The notes: a model not told the origin generated them from the letters alone. A stretch of 64,000 bases of DNA from Rhynchopus sp. YZ270_cl-10 (GCA_964035575.1 OZ037932.1:496001-560000); one strand, 5' to 3'; counted from the stretch's first letter, positions 1-10,984 are shown. Numbers and translations: made by a program.

Positions 1-22
1 ACTTTGCAAAACGCCGCCCCTA

Positions 23-117
23 TGACTTGAAATACAAAGCCCTCTCGTGAACAGTGTACCTTTGGTATGACCGGCTGTGGGTGGACCCCAACCATGCAGT
101 CCTACAATCCATTTCGA
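23..117 (+). repeat. repeat R1, copy 1
   Basis: Dispersed repeat of about 95-115 bp defined by GACTTGAAATACAAAGCCCT, CTCGTGAACAGTGTACCTTT, GGGTGGACCCCAACCATGCA and GTCCTACAATCCATTTCG. It contains a CAAAG...CTTTG stem and a GGGGT..ACCCC palindrome. All eight copies in the window have this orientation, antisense to the minus-strand genes. Confidence 0.9.
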
Positions 118-210
118 AAAAAAGATGTCCCAAGCCATCTAGATCACAATTGTTATCGCACAACATCAACTGCGTGGATTCCACAAGGGTGTCGTCAGGG
201 ATGTCAAATC
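118..210 (+). repeat. repeat R4 long form, copy 1
   Basis: AAAGATGTCCCAAGCCATCT (a small hairpin) followed by GATCACAATTGTTATCGC and TTCCACAAGGGTGTCGTCAG. It matches 7190-7297 in the same order, including the CAGGGATG end. Confidence 0.7.
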
Positions 211-612
211 CCTATAGACCTCTACCCTCCGGCGGTTGGTGGGAGCAGTGTACCTTTTGGTGTGCAGAATACAAATTCATTTCGAAAGGAGGGCGACTTT
301 TTTTGAATTTTCCTGGTCTTTTGATAAAAGGTGCTATTTTTTTTTACCCTCCCTTTTTTTTTGCGCAAAAAACAAAACAAAAAACAAATTGATAACGGAA
401 ATGAAAAGGTAATACTGAGACCCCCTGATCGCTGTCGTATATTTTTGGTTTTTTTTATAAAAGAAATTGGGAATATGTAGACACTGCGCCAAACGCATTG
501 ATATCTACTGCCCGGGGGGGGTGGGGAGGAACCGACAACAAGAAGTAACATAAATAAAGGCTAGGGAACCCTTTGATTCGATACAAAAATAAAAGAATAA
601 AAGAAAAAAAAA

Positions 613-655
613 CTTTTGAAAGATGGATATGAAGAGACATAACATCTTTCAAAGG
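613..655. repeat. hairpin with 13-bp arms
   Basis: CTTTTGAAAGATG and CATCTTTCAAAGG form inverted arms around a 17-nt loop, with one mismatch. The AAAGATG core is the same as in the R4 hairpins. Confidence 0.7.
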
Positions 656-866
656 AAAAGAAAGAAAAAAAAAATAGGAGGGGCGAGGTTGACAAGGCAA
701 AAAAAAAAAAAAAATAAGATCCCCCCAGATACCAGAGCTCCCAAGAAATAGCCCATTTGCTTGATTTGTCGATTCTCCTGTTTTTTCTTTCTTTCTTTCA
801 GTGAAATCACCATAACTTTTTTTTTTTAGGTTCTTCCTCTACGAAGCAGGCCCCATTTTTGTTTTG

Positions 867-1020
867 TTGAAAACTTGGTTGTATTAGTGTAGACACCCGA
901 GGATGAACTCCACTATTGTTTGTTGTGTCGACAATCGCCTAAGAACCCCACTTGGTGCTAATCGGATCTGTACTCAATGTTGTCTGAAGCCTTACCACGG
1001 AAGGTATAGACGTCATTTTG
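867..1020 (+). repeat. repeats R6 and R5, linked copy
   Basis: R6 (TTGGTTGTATTAGTGTAG, ending TCCACTATT; also at 5358-5412 and, diverged, 25916-25972) runs into R5 (TGTGTCGACAATC, CTGTACTCAATGTTG, GAAGCCTT, GTATAGACGT; also at 62640-62740). Confidence 0.7.
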
Positions 1021-1096
1021 TTTCCCGTCATGAACTTCATTTGTCACGGTTCTTTCCTGTGGTTTGTTAAAATTTATTTGACAATCGGTGGTTGTG

Positions 1097-4000
1097 CTAC
1101 ATACCCTTCTTCGCGGTTTCATCGACAGCGCCCATTCTGCTGATAGACTTCATACGATGACGCTTGTTGAGGTACTTGGCGTTCAGAGGGACGTATGCGT
1201 AGGGGTCTACGGCGCCCTTCTTGACGTCACCGTAGGAGCCGGTCTTGGCACGGAATTGGGATCCTGTTCTGACGTCGGCCTCGACACGTTGTCTTTTGGA
1301 GACGCGGCCTCGGGTAGGGCCTTTGAGGGCTTTGTTGAGTTCGTCGAGCTCGCGTTTGGCGCGGAGGGCGGAGGGGTCGTAGGCTTTGCTGAGGTCCTTC
1401 AGGTCGATGCCGTCGTCGTCGTCGTCACGGCCACGCTTCTTGCGTTGCAGGAGGCCACCCGAGACGTCCTCAAGACCAGTGCGCTGTGTGCCGTCCATCT
1501 GCGACATCTTGCGCTGGAGGAGCTCATGCCGCATGTCGCGCTTGTGGTCAGCTTCGGTCTGGATCATGATCTTCCCGTCGCGCATCGCGACGTTCATGCC
1601 ATCGCGCTTCCCCGTGTCGTCCCGCCGCATCTGTTCAATCACATTGTGCTGCTTTGAAGACACAAAATGCTTCACCATCCCCTCATCCATCAAATCCAGC
1701 TCGCAGTCCGCAGGCATCTTCATCACCTCACGCTTCTCATTGTAGAAGACCTGGTTGAATTTGTCGGCACGCTTTTCGCTCTCCTTGCCGCGGCGGCGTT
1801 CCTGAGGAAGTATGGTTTGCGTGTGTGGCTTAAAAGGGGGTTACGTACCTTAGCCTTGAGCCCCTTCTTGATCTCACGCTGGCGCATCGTCTCAACGTAT
1901 TCGATGTACTTTGTGTGCTCCTTCGGGAACACAGAGTGCATGTAGTCGTAGCCAAAACGCTTAATGCAACGCTCGAGGATCATCTGCACGTTTCTACGGG
2001 TGTTTCCGGGGGTAGTCTTCTGCGAGGTCCACACCAGGCAGCCGCTGATTAATCTCTGTGTGTGTGGTGTCGGTTCAGTTGTTTCAAAAGAGAAAGCGTC
2101 AACTCGCTATCCAACAGCAGTACTACTGAATGGTGTGGCTCATCCCAAAAATGACCAATTTTTGTACTTCTTTTGTTTATTTTGTGGTGCACCTAGGGGA
2201 TTTTGAACCCCACCAAACCGAAAAAAAGCCACATTACATACCTGAAGATTTTTGTCCACAATCCGCTTCACCTCCTCATTCTTGGTGACCACCTTCAGCA
2301 AAATACGGGTGAACGACATGGCCGCATTCTTAATTTCGTTCGACGCATGCGAGATGAGCATGATACCGGACTGGATGATCGCCTCACTGAGGTGTGCGTC
2401 CATGATGTCGTGGTACTCGTGGAGGAGCTTGGAGAGCGTGATGATGGCGCAGGCCTTCGACTGAGGGTTGCCCATGGTCAGACCTGCGAGGACGAGCTGC
2501 ACAAAGGAGTTCACTCCGATCATTTCAGAATACGCCGCTAAACACTCAAACGACGCATCACGGGACCGCCCACTGCTGTCCTTCAGCGCAAACATCACCT
2601 CCGGCAGCGTCGCCGAAACGAATTCTCTCACAGCATCATGTCTATCGTACGCAATGTGAAGAGTCGCTGTATGCATAAAACACAAAATCCTCTCTCTCCT
2701 TGACGCAGCATCGCATGCATCCCTGCTAAGCGCAAGCATACTAATAATGGTGTCGATGCTGTCACCAATCACATCTCCTCTTGTCCGGCAAATTCTGCTG
2801 AGAACACGGTAGCTCTTTTTCTGGAGAAGGTAGTCATCGCTTTCGTCGACCAAAAGCGGGCGGACGATCTCAAGAAGAATCATGAGCGCATCGGTGTCGA
2901 GCGCCTCAACAATGACGCACCCGATCTCCATCATAGTGCGGTTCTTTTTGATCTGTTCTGCATTGAGGGTGCCTTCGCTGCGGCTTTGGAGAAGTGTCTT
3001 GGAAACCTGCTTGAAGACACCGTTCACAACTGCACGGTCTGCCACGGACGCATATGAACGCAATGCCTGCAGAAGCAAGACACGTCTGTTTTCGGACAGC
3101 TCCTTCTCAATGGCATTGCATATCTGTAGGCAGGTGGTGGTGGTGGTGGTGGTGGTGGGGGTGTGTGAGAGAGGCGTAAATTGTCCATACCAACGGCACA
3201 ATGTTCTTCGAGAAGGAACCAATGAACCTCAGGTACTCCTCCGCACGCTCCTTGTTGATCATGTGGTAGGTGAGGGGGTCCGTCTCTGCAGGGACGTTGG
3301 TGAAGTCGGTGCCCAGGGTGTCCTTCATTCTTGCCTGATTTTTTTGGGGGTGTTTTTTGAAATCCATAATGATAGAGAATATACCTCAACCTGCTCGATA
3401 GGGTCGAGCGATGCGAAGTCCGGCTCGCCCTCCTTGGTGGGTTTCGCAGTGCTCTCCTCCATTTTGTTGTCTTCTGCATCCTCGTCTTGCCCTTCGTCGC
3501 TGCGGACGTCCTCCTCGTCTTCTTCCTCTTCTTCGTCGTCGGAGTCTTCTTCGGGCTCCCACTGTACAAGGTATTTGCTCTTCTCAATCAGCACAACAAA
3601 GGTTTTGCACGCAATGCGGCTGAGCTCCACATCGTTCAACATCTTCGTCAGCTCCTTCGCAATGGTCTTGAAGGAGTTCCCTGCAGTCAGGTCCTTAGGG
3701 AAAGTGGCAAACCCGGGCAGCAGGTCCCACAGCTGGTAGTGTATGGAGGCAAGCGTCTTGCGCTCGAGGTGCTTCCCCATCAGCAGGGCGTCCTCCTCCG
3801 CCTTTCTGCATTGTGTGATGAGCGGCGCGAAGTGGTTTGTGAAGTATGCCAGGTTGTCGTGGCCCACATTCCTGCGCATCACGTTGAGGAGGTAGTGGCG
3901 GCCCTGGATGGGGTCCATGTTGAGTGGGTTCATCGGCACCACAGAGAGGAACGTCTCCACACCGATGCAGCGGAGGCACGCACCCAGCACCTTGTCGCAG

Positions 4001-4970
4001 GCGGAGTTGAAATGGAAATCATCAAGCGAACGCAGCTTGTCCACCACAGGGAGGATCTTCATTGTAATAAGCGAACCGTACAATTCGCGAACATTAATCA
4101 CACTCCTGTAAAAAAAAGAGTTTTTTTCCAAAAAAAAAAGCACATTACATACCGTGTCAAAGCGACCTTCGAGAGCACAGCGGCGATGCACTCTGCGACG
4201 TGATCCCAGTTGTTTCTAAACTGGATGTCGGAGATGCACATGATGAAGTGTTCGAGAATTTTTGTCACAAGCTCGGCTTGGTTGCCGACGACATCGAGGT
4301 TGAGGCAGGCGTCGAAGACCACTTGGAAAGACTTTGCCGATGCGTTTGCAACGGGCTCTGCCGTCTCGAAGAGGTTTTGTGTGTTGCTCTCGACGTATCC
4401 GAAGAGGAGGTGCTTGATTAGGTCTTTGTTCTTTTCATCGCAGTTCACCATCGCCATGGTCAGCGTACGCAGATACAGGGGCATGTGGTCGTTGTGGAGT
4501 TTGTTCGGCTCCATCGCCTGCAGTTTGTTGAACATCGTTTGGTTCGGCGTCAAATGGAAGAACAGCGACTTCAACAGCGCAAACCCCTTCTTCGTGACCA
4601 GCGAGTCTGCGAGGTATGTCTTCATCAACGCGACGGTGATGTCCATCAGGTTGTAGCAGTACTTCTGGAGCACCCCGAGGGAGAGATCGGCCATGAAGTA
4701 GTCTGTGAGGGAGAAGAGGTACGGCAGGCGGGTAGGGTCAGGTCTTCCCTGCAGAAGCGACATCAGACAGCCGAAGTACGCTACGCTAGTGGGCTCGATG
4801 CCCTGCTCGGTGATCATGTCGGTGATTCCATCCTTGATGTTCTGCAAGTCCTGTGAAAGAGGCTTGCGGTTCTTCAAACGTTCCCGCCTATCCTGCTTCT
4901 TCTGCTTGCGACGCCCTGCGAAATACGCCTCCCTCTTTCTCTTCTTCTCAACTTTTCCCTTCTTTCCCAT
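1097..4970 (-). CDS. RRP12: RRP12-like ribosome biogenesis factor, six exons
   Basis: The RRP12 family are HEAT-repeat nucleolar proteins needed for 40S/60S maturation and export. Exons on the minus strand, worked out from GT-AG sites and frame: 4970-4153, 4105-3385, 3334-3191, 3123-2242, 2055-1849, 1801-1097. Together they give 1158 residues with every junction in frame. Introns are 47, 50, 67, 186 and 47 nt. The N-terminus is a basic nucleolar-type stretch (MGKKGKVEKKRKREAYF). Alpha-helical repeats follow, then an acidic EEDSDDEEEEEDEED tract. The C-terminus carries the hallmark GDVKKGAVDPYAYVPLN followed by LNKRHRMK, closely resembling the human RRP12 tail (DPYAYIPLN, LNRRKKMK). Just before it, an IKRFGYDYMHSVFPKEH segment matches the family's conserved IRKFG block. 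Length is near that of the family (about 1200-1300). Exact splice sites of the 186-nt intron are the least certain part. Confidence 0.88.
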
Positions 4971-5357
4971 TTTATTTGTGTAGTGTCTTTAATGGAAAAG
5001 GTGGGGGGGAAAGGTGGTATTTTATATCGGGTTTTCAGCATAAAAAGGGGTAGTTGTGGTCTATATTTCTGAAAAATCTAAAAAGAAAATTTGAAAGAAA
5101 AGAAGAAGAAGAAAACCATGAACAATCCTGAGGCGCAAAAAAAAAAGGCGATATTATCAAAATACTCTCCCCTCCCCGAACTCCATCGAAGTGCAGGCAT
5201 CTCCGACCGAAGCAAACACTCTTTTCTACAGACGCAAACACCACTCTACACGTCTCTGAACAACGACCACATTAACACTAGGGTCGCCTTTCGGTCCCCT
5301 ATTACGAAACACACATCTCCCTTTGAATCTCTGTAAAGAGACCTAGAGTTTTATTTT

Positions 5358-5412
5358 TTATTGAAAACTTGGTTGTATTAGTGTAGCCACCCCTTGTGTG
5401 TTCCACTATTAT
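5358..5412 (+). repeat. repeat R6, copy 2
   Basis: GAAAACTTGGTTGTATTAGT is identical to 869-888; GTGTAGCCACCC and TTCCACTATT follow. The rest of 4971-5463, between two genes, is AT-rich with no other feature. Confidence 0.75.
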
Positions 5413-5463
5413 TTTTTTATGATTTTCTCACCCCTTCAAAAAACCCCTCTGAACCCCTTCCCT

Positions 5464-6078
5464 TTACTCCATTCGAAACGAATAAAACACATTGGCCCCC
5501 GGAGTTCGTGGTGCCGGCTGGGCAGGATGTATTATCACTGTTTCTGGTGTTTTTGTGAGGCGTTTTCCTATGGTGGAGGATCCTTGGAAGGGGCAGGCTT
5601 CGCGTGGGGTGTGGGCATTTCGGTTGGAGGATTTTTTGAGGAGGTGTTGTTCGAGTTTGTGGTGGGCGGTGAGGGCGGCAGCTTCACGGTCAGCACGGCG
5701 GCGGTGCACGTTGCAACGTCGTTCGGAGACTGCACGGAGATGTGCTGAACAGGCTTCTTTGACAATACTTCGTAGTCTGTTTGCTGAGGTCTGTCTTTCC
5801 CTTGCCCGCACCCCAACCCCTTCCGCACGCTCCTCAGACGCTGCTGCAGCCTCGCTCTTCCTCTCCTCCCCGCGCTGCTCCCGGACCTCCCGCCTCATCC
5901 TCCGCTCCCGCAGGCGGCGTTCTTTCAATGCAGCGACAGACCGTGTTTTGTCACCCCGGGTATGTGCCATGGCATCGTCCCTTTCCAAAGCTTGTTGTGC
6001 GGTACGGCTCTGTCGGTCTAAGACGTTTTCTATTATGTCCAATACCTTTTGATGGGAAGAGATTCGTTTGGATGTCAT
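5464..6078 (-). CDS. basic coiled-coil protein, unknown function
   Basis: This is a 204-residue ORF starting at MTSKRISSHQK. I prefer that ATG to in-frame upstream ones because the upstream codons read as a pyrimidine tract, and CCTCAG lies just before the ATG. The protein is very rich in Arg, Glu and Ala (for example RRLRERRMRREVREQRGEER), predicting one long charged helix from about residue 15 to 130. A Pro/Thr-containing tail follows. No domain is recognised. The GC content and absence of homopolymer runs separate it from the flanking AT-rich DNA and support coding. It lies head-to-head with a plus-strand ORF that begins about 210 bp away, so the gap could be a shared promoter. It may equally be a centrosomal, ciliary or RNA-associated protein; the sequence does not decide. 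Confidence 0.6.
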   Translation of the reverse strand: MTSKRISSHQKVLDIIENVLDRQSRTAQQALERDDAMAHTRGDKTRSVAALKERRLRERRMRREVREQRGEERKSEAAAASEERAEGVGVRARERQTSANRLRSIVKEACSAHLRAVSERRCNVHRRRADREAAALTAHHKLEQHLLKKSSNRNAHTPREACPFQGSSTIGKRLTKTPETVIIHPAQPAPRTPGANVFYSFRME

Positions 6079-6288
6079 TTTGATCTGAGGATAGAGGATG
6101 AAGAAGATGAGGAGGAAAGGGAGGGAGGGAGGGAGGAGAGTATAGGGTATCGGTCTAGTGGAAAGGCAATAGGGAATATTTTGTAAGGCCCATTGTTTTT
6201 CAAGAATTTTTTTTTTCCCCGCTCTCGGGGAAAACTGGGGACATTTTTTTCCCAATCGCGGTGAGCCAGTATCACTGCTACAGTGTGA

Positions 6289-6819
6289 ATGCAGGTGGTC
6301 GCCGCCACCCGTGCCAGGGAGTCCCACATTCAGTTCGCAAAGAAACTTTTTCTTCATGCGCAAACCCACGCCCGCACACTCGCAGGCAAACATGTCGCAA
6401 GAGATCGCGCAGTGAGTGAGGCACCTTCTCTCGTTCCAAAGATGTACGACTTAATAGAAGCCAAGGCATTACTACCCGCAGGAGATGACTTGAAAGTGGC
6501 TGCTGCCACTAAGAGGGAGGGGAACGGCGCAGCTGCTCTCGCGGCGGTGTTTGACGTAGAGCGCCCGATCTCCGCCACTGAAGAGGCACTCTCTGCTGCC
6601 ATTGCAGAGAACAGGACGAAACACCTGGTCCAGCTCGGTGACACGCGTTCCCGCAAGCACGACCAGGAGCAAACATTCAGGAGACGTGCAATACTCGCGG
6701 AGAGTGCGCAAAAAAACGGCATCCCGGAAACGGGAGCGCAATGGGGAACGGCTTCAAGAATTCAGAGAGAGCAAGAGAGCAAAAAGGGCGGCAAAGAAAC
6801 CCACGAAGAAAGCGACTAA
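6289..6819 (+). CDS. possible plus-strand orphan gene, 176 aa, maybe frameshifted
   Basis: This ORF is on the opposite strand from nearly all its neighbours. It starts MQVVAATRARESH and runs through an Ala/Glu-rich central part (about residues 55-125) with no recognised domain. Codon composition looks coding up to about 6710. There a run of seven A (6710-6716) is followed by a low-quality-looking end in this frame (GIPETGAQWGTASRIQ). The next frame instead gives a strongly basic tail (SRKRERNGERLQEFRESK, then Lys/Ala repeats) that runs into a poly-A tract at 6820. A one-base homopolymer error, real slippage, or an undetected intron are all possible. An alternative start at MYDLIEAKAL (about 6442) would also fit. 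Function unknown. Confidence 0.4.
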   Translation: MQVVAATRARESHIQFAKKLFLHAQTHARTLAGKHVARDRAVSEAPSLVPKMYDLIEAKALLPAGDDLKVAAATKREGNGAAALAAVFDVERPISATEEALSAAIAENRTKHLVQLGDTRSRKHDQEQTFRRRAILAESAQKNGIPETGAQWGTASRIQREQESKKGGKETHEESD

Positions 6820-7639
6820 AAAAAAAAAAAAAAAAAAAAAAAACAATAAATTGGCAGATGCCGCTCATCATTGGATAAGTAAAGCGACGATAAGGGTAGT
6901 GATTTCATTGTTGAAGCCCACCTATATCTACATCTCTCATGTCACAAAGTCAGACTAGAGTCAAACTCAGGCATTTTACAAAACCATTTCGAGGTTTACA
7001 TCTAAAGTGGGGGAAAATGAGGTACTTTTTTTTTTTGTGACACTCCTGCTGATAGCATCGGGTCGGATGGAGCTGAACGGTGGGGCCGTATGATATGTGG
7101 AAACTCTTTGGAAAAAGAGAGAAGAATGTACATGGGGGTGGACGGAACAGTCTGCGAGGTGATTTCTGCAAGAAAAGAAAATAAAGAAAAGTTTATAAGA
7201 TGATCCTAAGCCTCTCTGTGCTTAGTCACCTTGATCACATTCGTTATCGCGGAGCAACGGCTGCGCTGGTTTCCACAAGCTTGTTGTCAGGGATGAAAAG
7301 ATAAAGAAGACGCACGCAATGTGGTGCACTACACACCAATATCTTTTCCCTCAAAAAAATAACGCTTATTTTTCAAATTTTGGTACAAAAAAAATTTGTG
7401 AACAATGTAAAATATAAACTTTACACTCCTCAACGCGGTTCGTCCCCAGAACCGCACAGTGTGTTCAAAATGCGTTTCTATTTCCTCCTTCACACCATGA
7501 GGCGACAAAAAAAGTTCTGTCTCTTTGTCTCAAAGTTTCGCGCTGCATTGAATCATCCACACTGAAACCTCAAAATGGAATACTATCATCGCTAATCACC
7601 TACAAAACACTACTACTTTTCTCTCCTAAAAAAAAAAAA
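6820..7639. other. gene-free stretch with one R4 copy
   Basis: It starts with a poly-A run (6820-6843). The long R4 form lies at 7186-7297: a CTAAGC...GCTTAG hairpin, TCACCTTGATCACATTCG, then TTTCCACAAGCTTGTTGTCA. Beyond this only homopolymer-rich DNA is seen. Confidence 0.6.
7186..7297 (+). repeat. repeat R4 long form, copy 2
   Basis: AAGATGATCCTAAGC, a 7-nt loop, GCTTAGTCACC, then GATCACATTCGTTATCGC and CACAAGCTTGTTGTCAGGG. Same strand orientation as the other R4 copies. Confidence 0.75.
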
Positions 7640-10600
7640 TCATTTCCCCCCATTCGCGTAGAGGGATCGAATGTACTCAGCCGCAACCACTGCACAGGAC
7701 GCCACCGACAGCGCGACAAGCAGCCTCCTTGGCAAATGCCTTGCTGCGACCACCGCGACTAAGAACCACATGAGCTTCATGGCACGCACCTCGGTGCTTT
7801 CCTCTCCTTCCGCTTCTGCATCCGTCACGACAACACCTCTACGCACCACCAGCAATGCGGGGCTAGACGGACCTGATACACTACCTTTTCTTGGCACCCC
7901 ACCACCACCACCCAACCTCCCCAAGACAACACCACTCTGCTTCAAAACCACTCTCTCCGTAGGAAGCGGTGTGGGTGTAGGAGGTATCGCTGTTGGAGTG
8001 CCCTCCAGCGATCTCACCTCTTCGCTGTAAAACTGCCGCCCCTTCCTATAGGTGTACCCCGGAAGATACGACCCTGCCTGCTTTGCGTAGCGTTGTGTGA
8101 GAGGTTCGCCGACAGAACGTTTCCCACAACTGAGGGAAAACCAACGTTTCTGGTCAGCAGATTCCTCCGAGGTGGCGGCGGTACGGTCATAGAAGAACGG
8201 AAGCGAGCTGCAGTTGAGATGCCCTTCTCCAGGTGGCGGAGTTTTACGTTGCTTGTCACTGCCTTGATCCCAACGAGACGCAAAGAGTGCAGAGAATAAC
8301 TCAAAATAACGCACCTTGCTTTGGGTGTTGAGATGCGCCGTATGGAATGCAGCAGCTGAATCGGAAATGTCCTTTGCAATATTGTCGTTGTTGTGTAGAT
8401 AATGCATTGCGGCAGACAAACTTTTCTCCATCTTTTTCGGGTTTTTCGACACCGGAATATAATGAACAAACGGCAGCACAGCGTGCCCATAATACTGCAC
8501 AAAATCGCTGTCAATCCCAATCACGACCCCTCTCTGGGAAAACGCTTCGTGAAATCGAGACATCCCTACTGCGTCGACACCATCCGTCGTGATAATATAT
8601 TTCGCAGAAGTAGTGTTCACTGCCGCACCGCAGGCTGCATCGCACGCCGCATCCTGGACGGCCTCGCTTACATACTCTAGCCGCCGCATCTCTTGCACAT
8701 CCTTCCTACACATCACCCCTCTCTGCTCGCCTCCATCCCTCGGCGCACACTCTACCCCAAATTTCGCATTAAACCGAAACACCCCAGACGCTCCCAACAC
8801 CGCCAATAAAATCCTCCTTGGGTGGTTATACTCTGCATGACACACTGCAACCTTCTCTAGGCTACTCCATTCTGCTTTAATTTGCTTTTTTGCTTCAATC
8901 GGCCACGGTGTAACTGGAACCAAAATTCTATGAGGGCATTTTTGCATGCTTTTCGACTGCGCAAGAATCGGGGGGTACCGGAGAGCTTCATTCTGTGGCA
9001 ACGGGTCGGTCTTGCAACCAGCATGGATCAGAGAGATAAACTCAAAGGATCGACCAGAGAAAGCACCACGCTTCTGAGACAACGCAAGAAACGCGAGGTG
9101 GTGCCATAAGTGGGTAGGATCGGAGGTGCGTTGGCCAACGACACGCCAGTTGACGATCTCTCCGGAAATGATGTTAACCCAGACGCCATATGATGTAGGT
9201 TCCTGATCGAAGCGTGCAACCAGGCGTTGCACGGAGACAGTGTTAAATTGCGTTTTTACCTCCGAATCTCCATCCCATTTCGACAGTTCCGAAGCGATTT
9301 CTGCACCAAAGTGGAGGCATTGGCTGCGGGGGCTGCGGACCCCAAAGATACGCTCTTCCGAGGAAAGCTCGTTGCACACATCATACACAATGAGCTCATC
9401 GCTGTGGTACTGAAACATCGGCTCTAACGGTTCCGCACCTACCGCACGCTCCCGCATTTTTTGATGCGGTACGTTGTTCACACGGACGTTCTCGTCTTGT
9501 TTAATCGAATCAAAGGGGGCAAACTTTACACTTCGTTTCGGCATTGCTGGCTTCGGCTTCGGAGGGAAATCCACAGAAAAAGACGCTCGAGACTTCCGAT
9601 GAAACCCCGGCCAAATATGCGGCAAAACGGATCCCTTCCCACATCCATTTTCATACCATTCTGACCAATCAATGTCGGGCACCTGCTCCCCCAGGATGGT
9701 CCCTAGGTTTGAACAGTTAAATGGGTGTGCTATGGGTTCGGGGGTGTCCTTCTTCCATTTGGTGTTGTAAAGAGCGGAGAAGAGCTGCAAGGAGCGCACC
9801 TTGGAGAGGGTCGTGTAGTGCATTGCGTGGAGGGACGCGGTGTGCGAAATGTTCTTCGCAATGTCGTCGTTCGCGCGCAGCCAGGACAACACCGTGTTGT
9901 AAGCCTTTGGAACCTTCTGCATATCCCCCGCTGTGTCTACGTAGTGTACAAAGGGAATCGTTTCTTGAGAAAACTGAAAATGCGGTGAACCAAAGCTCAC
10001 TGCAACGCCAGGTTGACTTAAAAACTGCTCCAGTTCGTCTTCAATCGCGAGAAGATATTTATGACCAAGAGCACTGCTACTCCCAGAAGAGGAAACACAC
10101 ACCGCCTCACAGACATTGTCCTCCACGGAAGGAATCACCCCACGTTGCGATAGCTCTTGTATTTTAGTTTCGCAATCTTGCGCATCGCAGTGCAAAGACA
10201 CCTGGGTGTGCTGGATGACCTGAAGTCTGCCAAGAACAGCAGCGTGATAGTGACACAGGCTGGACCCAACACTGTCGTGGATGGCTGTGTTGGCGAGCTC
10301 CTCCCAGGGGGGATCCTTTGTGTCGCCCTTCACTTCATTGGACCACGGTGCAATCGGGACCGTTATGTGCCCCCCTTTACACGCAGAATTTCCATTGGTT
10401 ATAAAGGGAAGACCCATAAGTTCTCCACCTGCACAGGCATCAGTGAGGAGCGCTACGAACTCAAAGGTTTGGTTGACACGGAACGCCCCGACCTTTTCGC
10501 TGAGGGCGAGAAAGGAGAGAATCTGTGCTAGACTAACCTCCGCCCCTTGGTTCAGAACGCGGAAGTCGCTGACCCCACCTTGCTCTATGCGGAACCATAC

Positions 10601-10984
10601 TGCGGGATGCGCTTCCTTCTTTAGGTATTCTGTTGCATCGGTGATGTGCGTTTTGGTCAAACTCTGTGGTGCATATACACTAAGCGCATCAGACATGGCA
10701 CGCCCTCTAGTGAGGCACATCTCATGCTCGCTAGCAACCCCCCATTGGCGGGTACGGTTACAATGCATGCAGGTAGTAATGACGAGGTCTCTGTCAGCAC
10801 GGTGCTGTGGGGCCCAGTCTGCTATGCAAGAGAATGCATCAGGGTTGGTGAACGCAGCCTGTGCTCGGGAGACAGCAGCAAGGCGGTCCATGTGAATAAG
10901 CCTTTCTGCAGCTTCATCCGAGTCAGCACCCAAGCTGTCACATTGATACGTCAACGCCAGCAAAAGCAGTACAGAGCATTTCAT
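7640..10984 (-). CDS. tandem GT90 (CAP10/POGLUT-like) glycosyltransferase, secretory
   Basis: A single 1114-residue reading frame begins with a signal peptide (MKCSVLLLLALTYQC). It contains two homologous halves, about residues 50-440 and 520-960. Each half ends with the layout of glycosyltransferase family 90: a Lys-Tyr-Leu/Ile-Ile strand, then PFVHYV or PFVHYI, then a helix with WLRANDDIAKNIS (366-380) or YLHNNDNIAKDIS (862-874). The second half retains a TTDGVDAVGMSRF stretch (799-811) resembling the family's DG...SR motif; the first has an altered version (LLAIEDELEQF, 311-321). GT90 enzymes transfer Glc or Xyl to proteins or glycans in the ER/Golgi. Cysteines and NXS/T sites are frequent, as in lumenal proteins. 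A C-terminal hydrophobic stretch (about 1070-1105) could anchor the protein. Substrate unknown; one half may be non-catalytic. Confidence 0.72.
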   Translation of the reverse strand: MKCSVLLLLALTYQCDSLGADSDEAAERLIHMDRLAAVSRAQAAFTNPDAFSCIADWAPQHRADRDLVITTCMHCNRTRQWGVASEHEMCLTRGRAMSDALSVYAPQSLTKTHITDATEYLKKEAHPAVWFRIEQGGVSDFRVLNQGAEVSLAQILSFLALSEKVGAFRVNQTFEFVALLTDACAGGELMGLPFITNGNSACKGGHITVPIAPWSNEVKGDTKDPPWEELANTAIHDSVGSSLCHYHAAVLGRLQVIQHTQVSLHCDAQDCETKIQELSQRGVIPSVEDNVCEAVCVSSSGSSSALGHKYLLAIEDELEQFLSQPGVAVSFGSPHFQFSQETIPFVHYVDTAGDMQKVPKAYNTVLSWLRANDDIAKNISHTASLHAMHYTTLSKVRSLQLFSALYNTKWKKDTPEPIAHPFNCSNLGTILGEQVPDIDWSEWYENGCGKGSVLPHIWPGFHRKSRASFSVDFPPKPKPAMPKRSVKFAPFDSIKQDENVRVNNVPHQKMRERAVGAEPLEPMFQYHSDELIVYDVCNELSSEERIFGVRSPRSQCLHFGAEIASELSKWDGDSEVKTQFNTVSVQRLVARFDQEPTSYGVWVNIISGEIVNWRVVGQRTSDPTHLWHHLAFLALSQKRGAFSGRSFEFISLIHAGCKTDPLPQNEALRYPPILAQSKSMQKCPHRILVPVTPWPIEAKKQIKAEWSSLEKVAVCHAEYNHPRRILLAVLGASGVFRFNAKFGVECAPRDGGEQRGVMCRKDVQEMRRLEYVSEAVQDAACDAACGAAVNTTSAKYIITTDGVDAVGMSRFHEAFSQRGVVIGIDSDFVQYYGHAVLPFVHYIPVSKNPKKMEKSLSAAMHYLHNNDNIAKDISDSAAAFHTAHLNTQSKVRYFELFSALFASRWDQGSDKQRKTPPPGEGHLNCSSLPFFYDRTAATSEESADQKRWFSLSCGKRSVGEPLTQRYAKQAGSYLPGYTYRKGRQFYSEEVRSLEGTPTAIPPTPTPLPTERVVLKQSGVVLGRLGGGGGVPRKGSVSGPSSPALLVVRRGVVVTDAEAEGEESTEVRAMKLMWFLVAVVAARHLPRRLLVALSVASCAVVAAEYIRSLYANGGK

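Noticed and set aside
1088-1657. 189-codon plus-strand ORF
   Set aside because: Antisense shadow of the last RRP12 exon, whose protein is clearly conserved.
2056-2241. B-box-like GGTTCAAAATCC and C/D-box-like motifs in the longest RRP12 intron
   Set aside because: No matching acceptor or D arm for a tRNA, the C box is imperfect and no terminal stem flanks C and D boxes.
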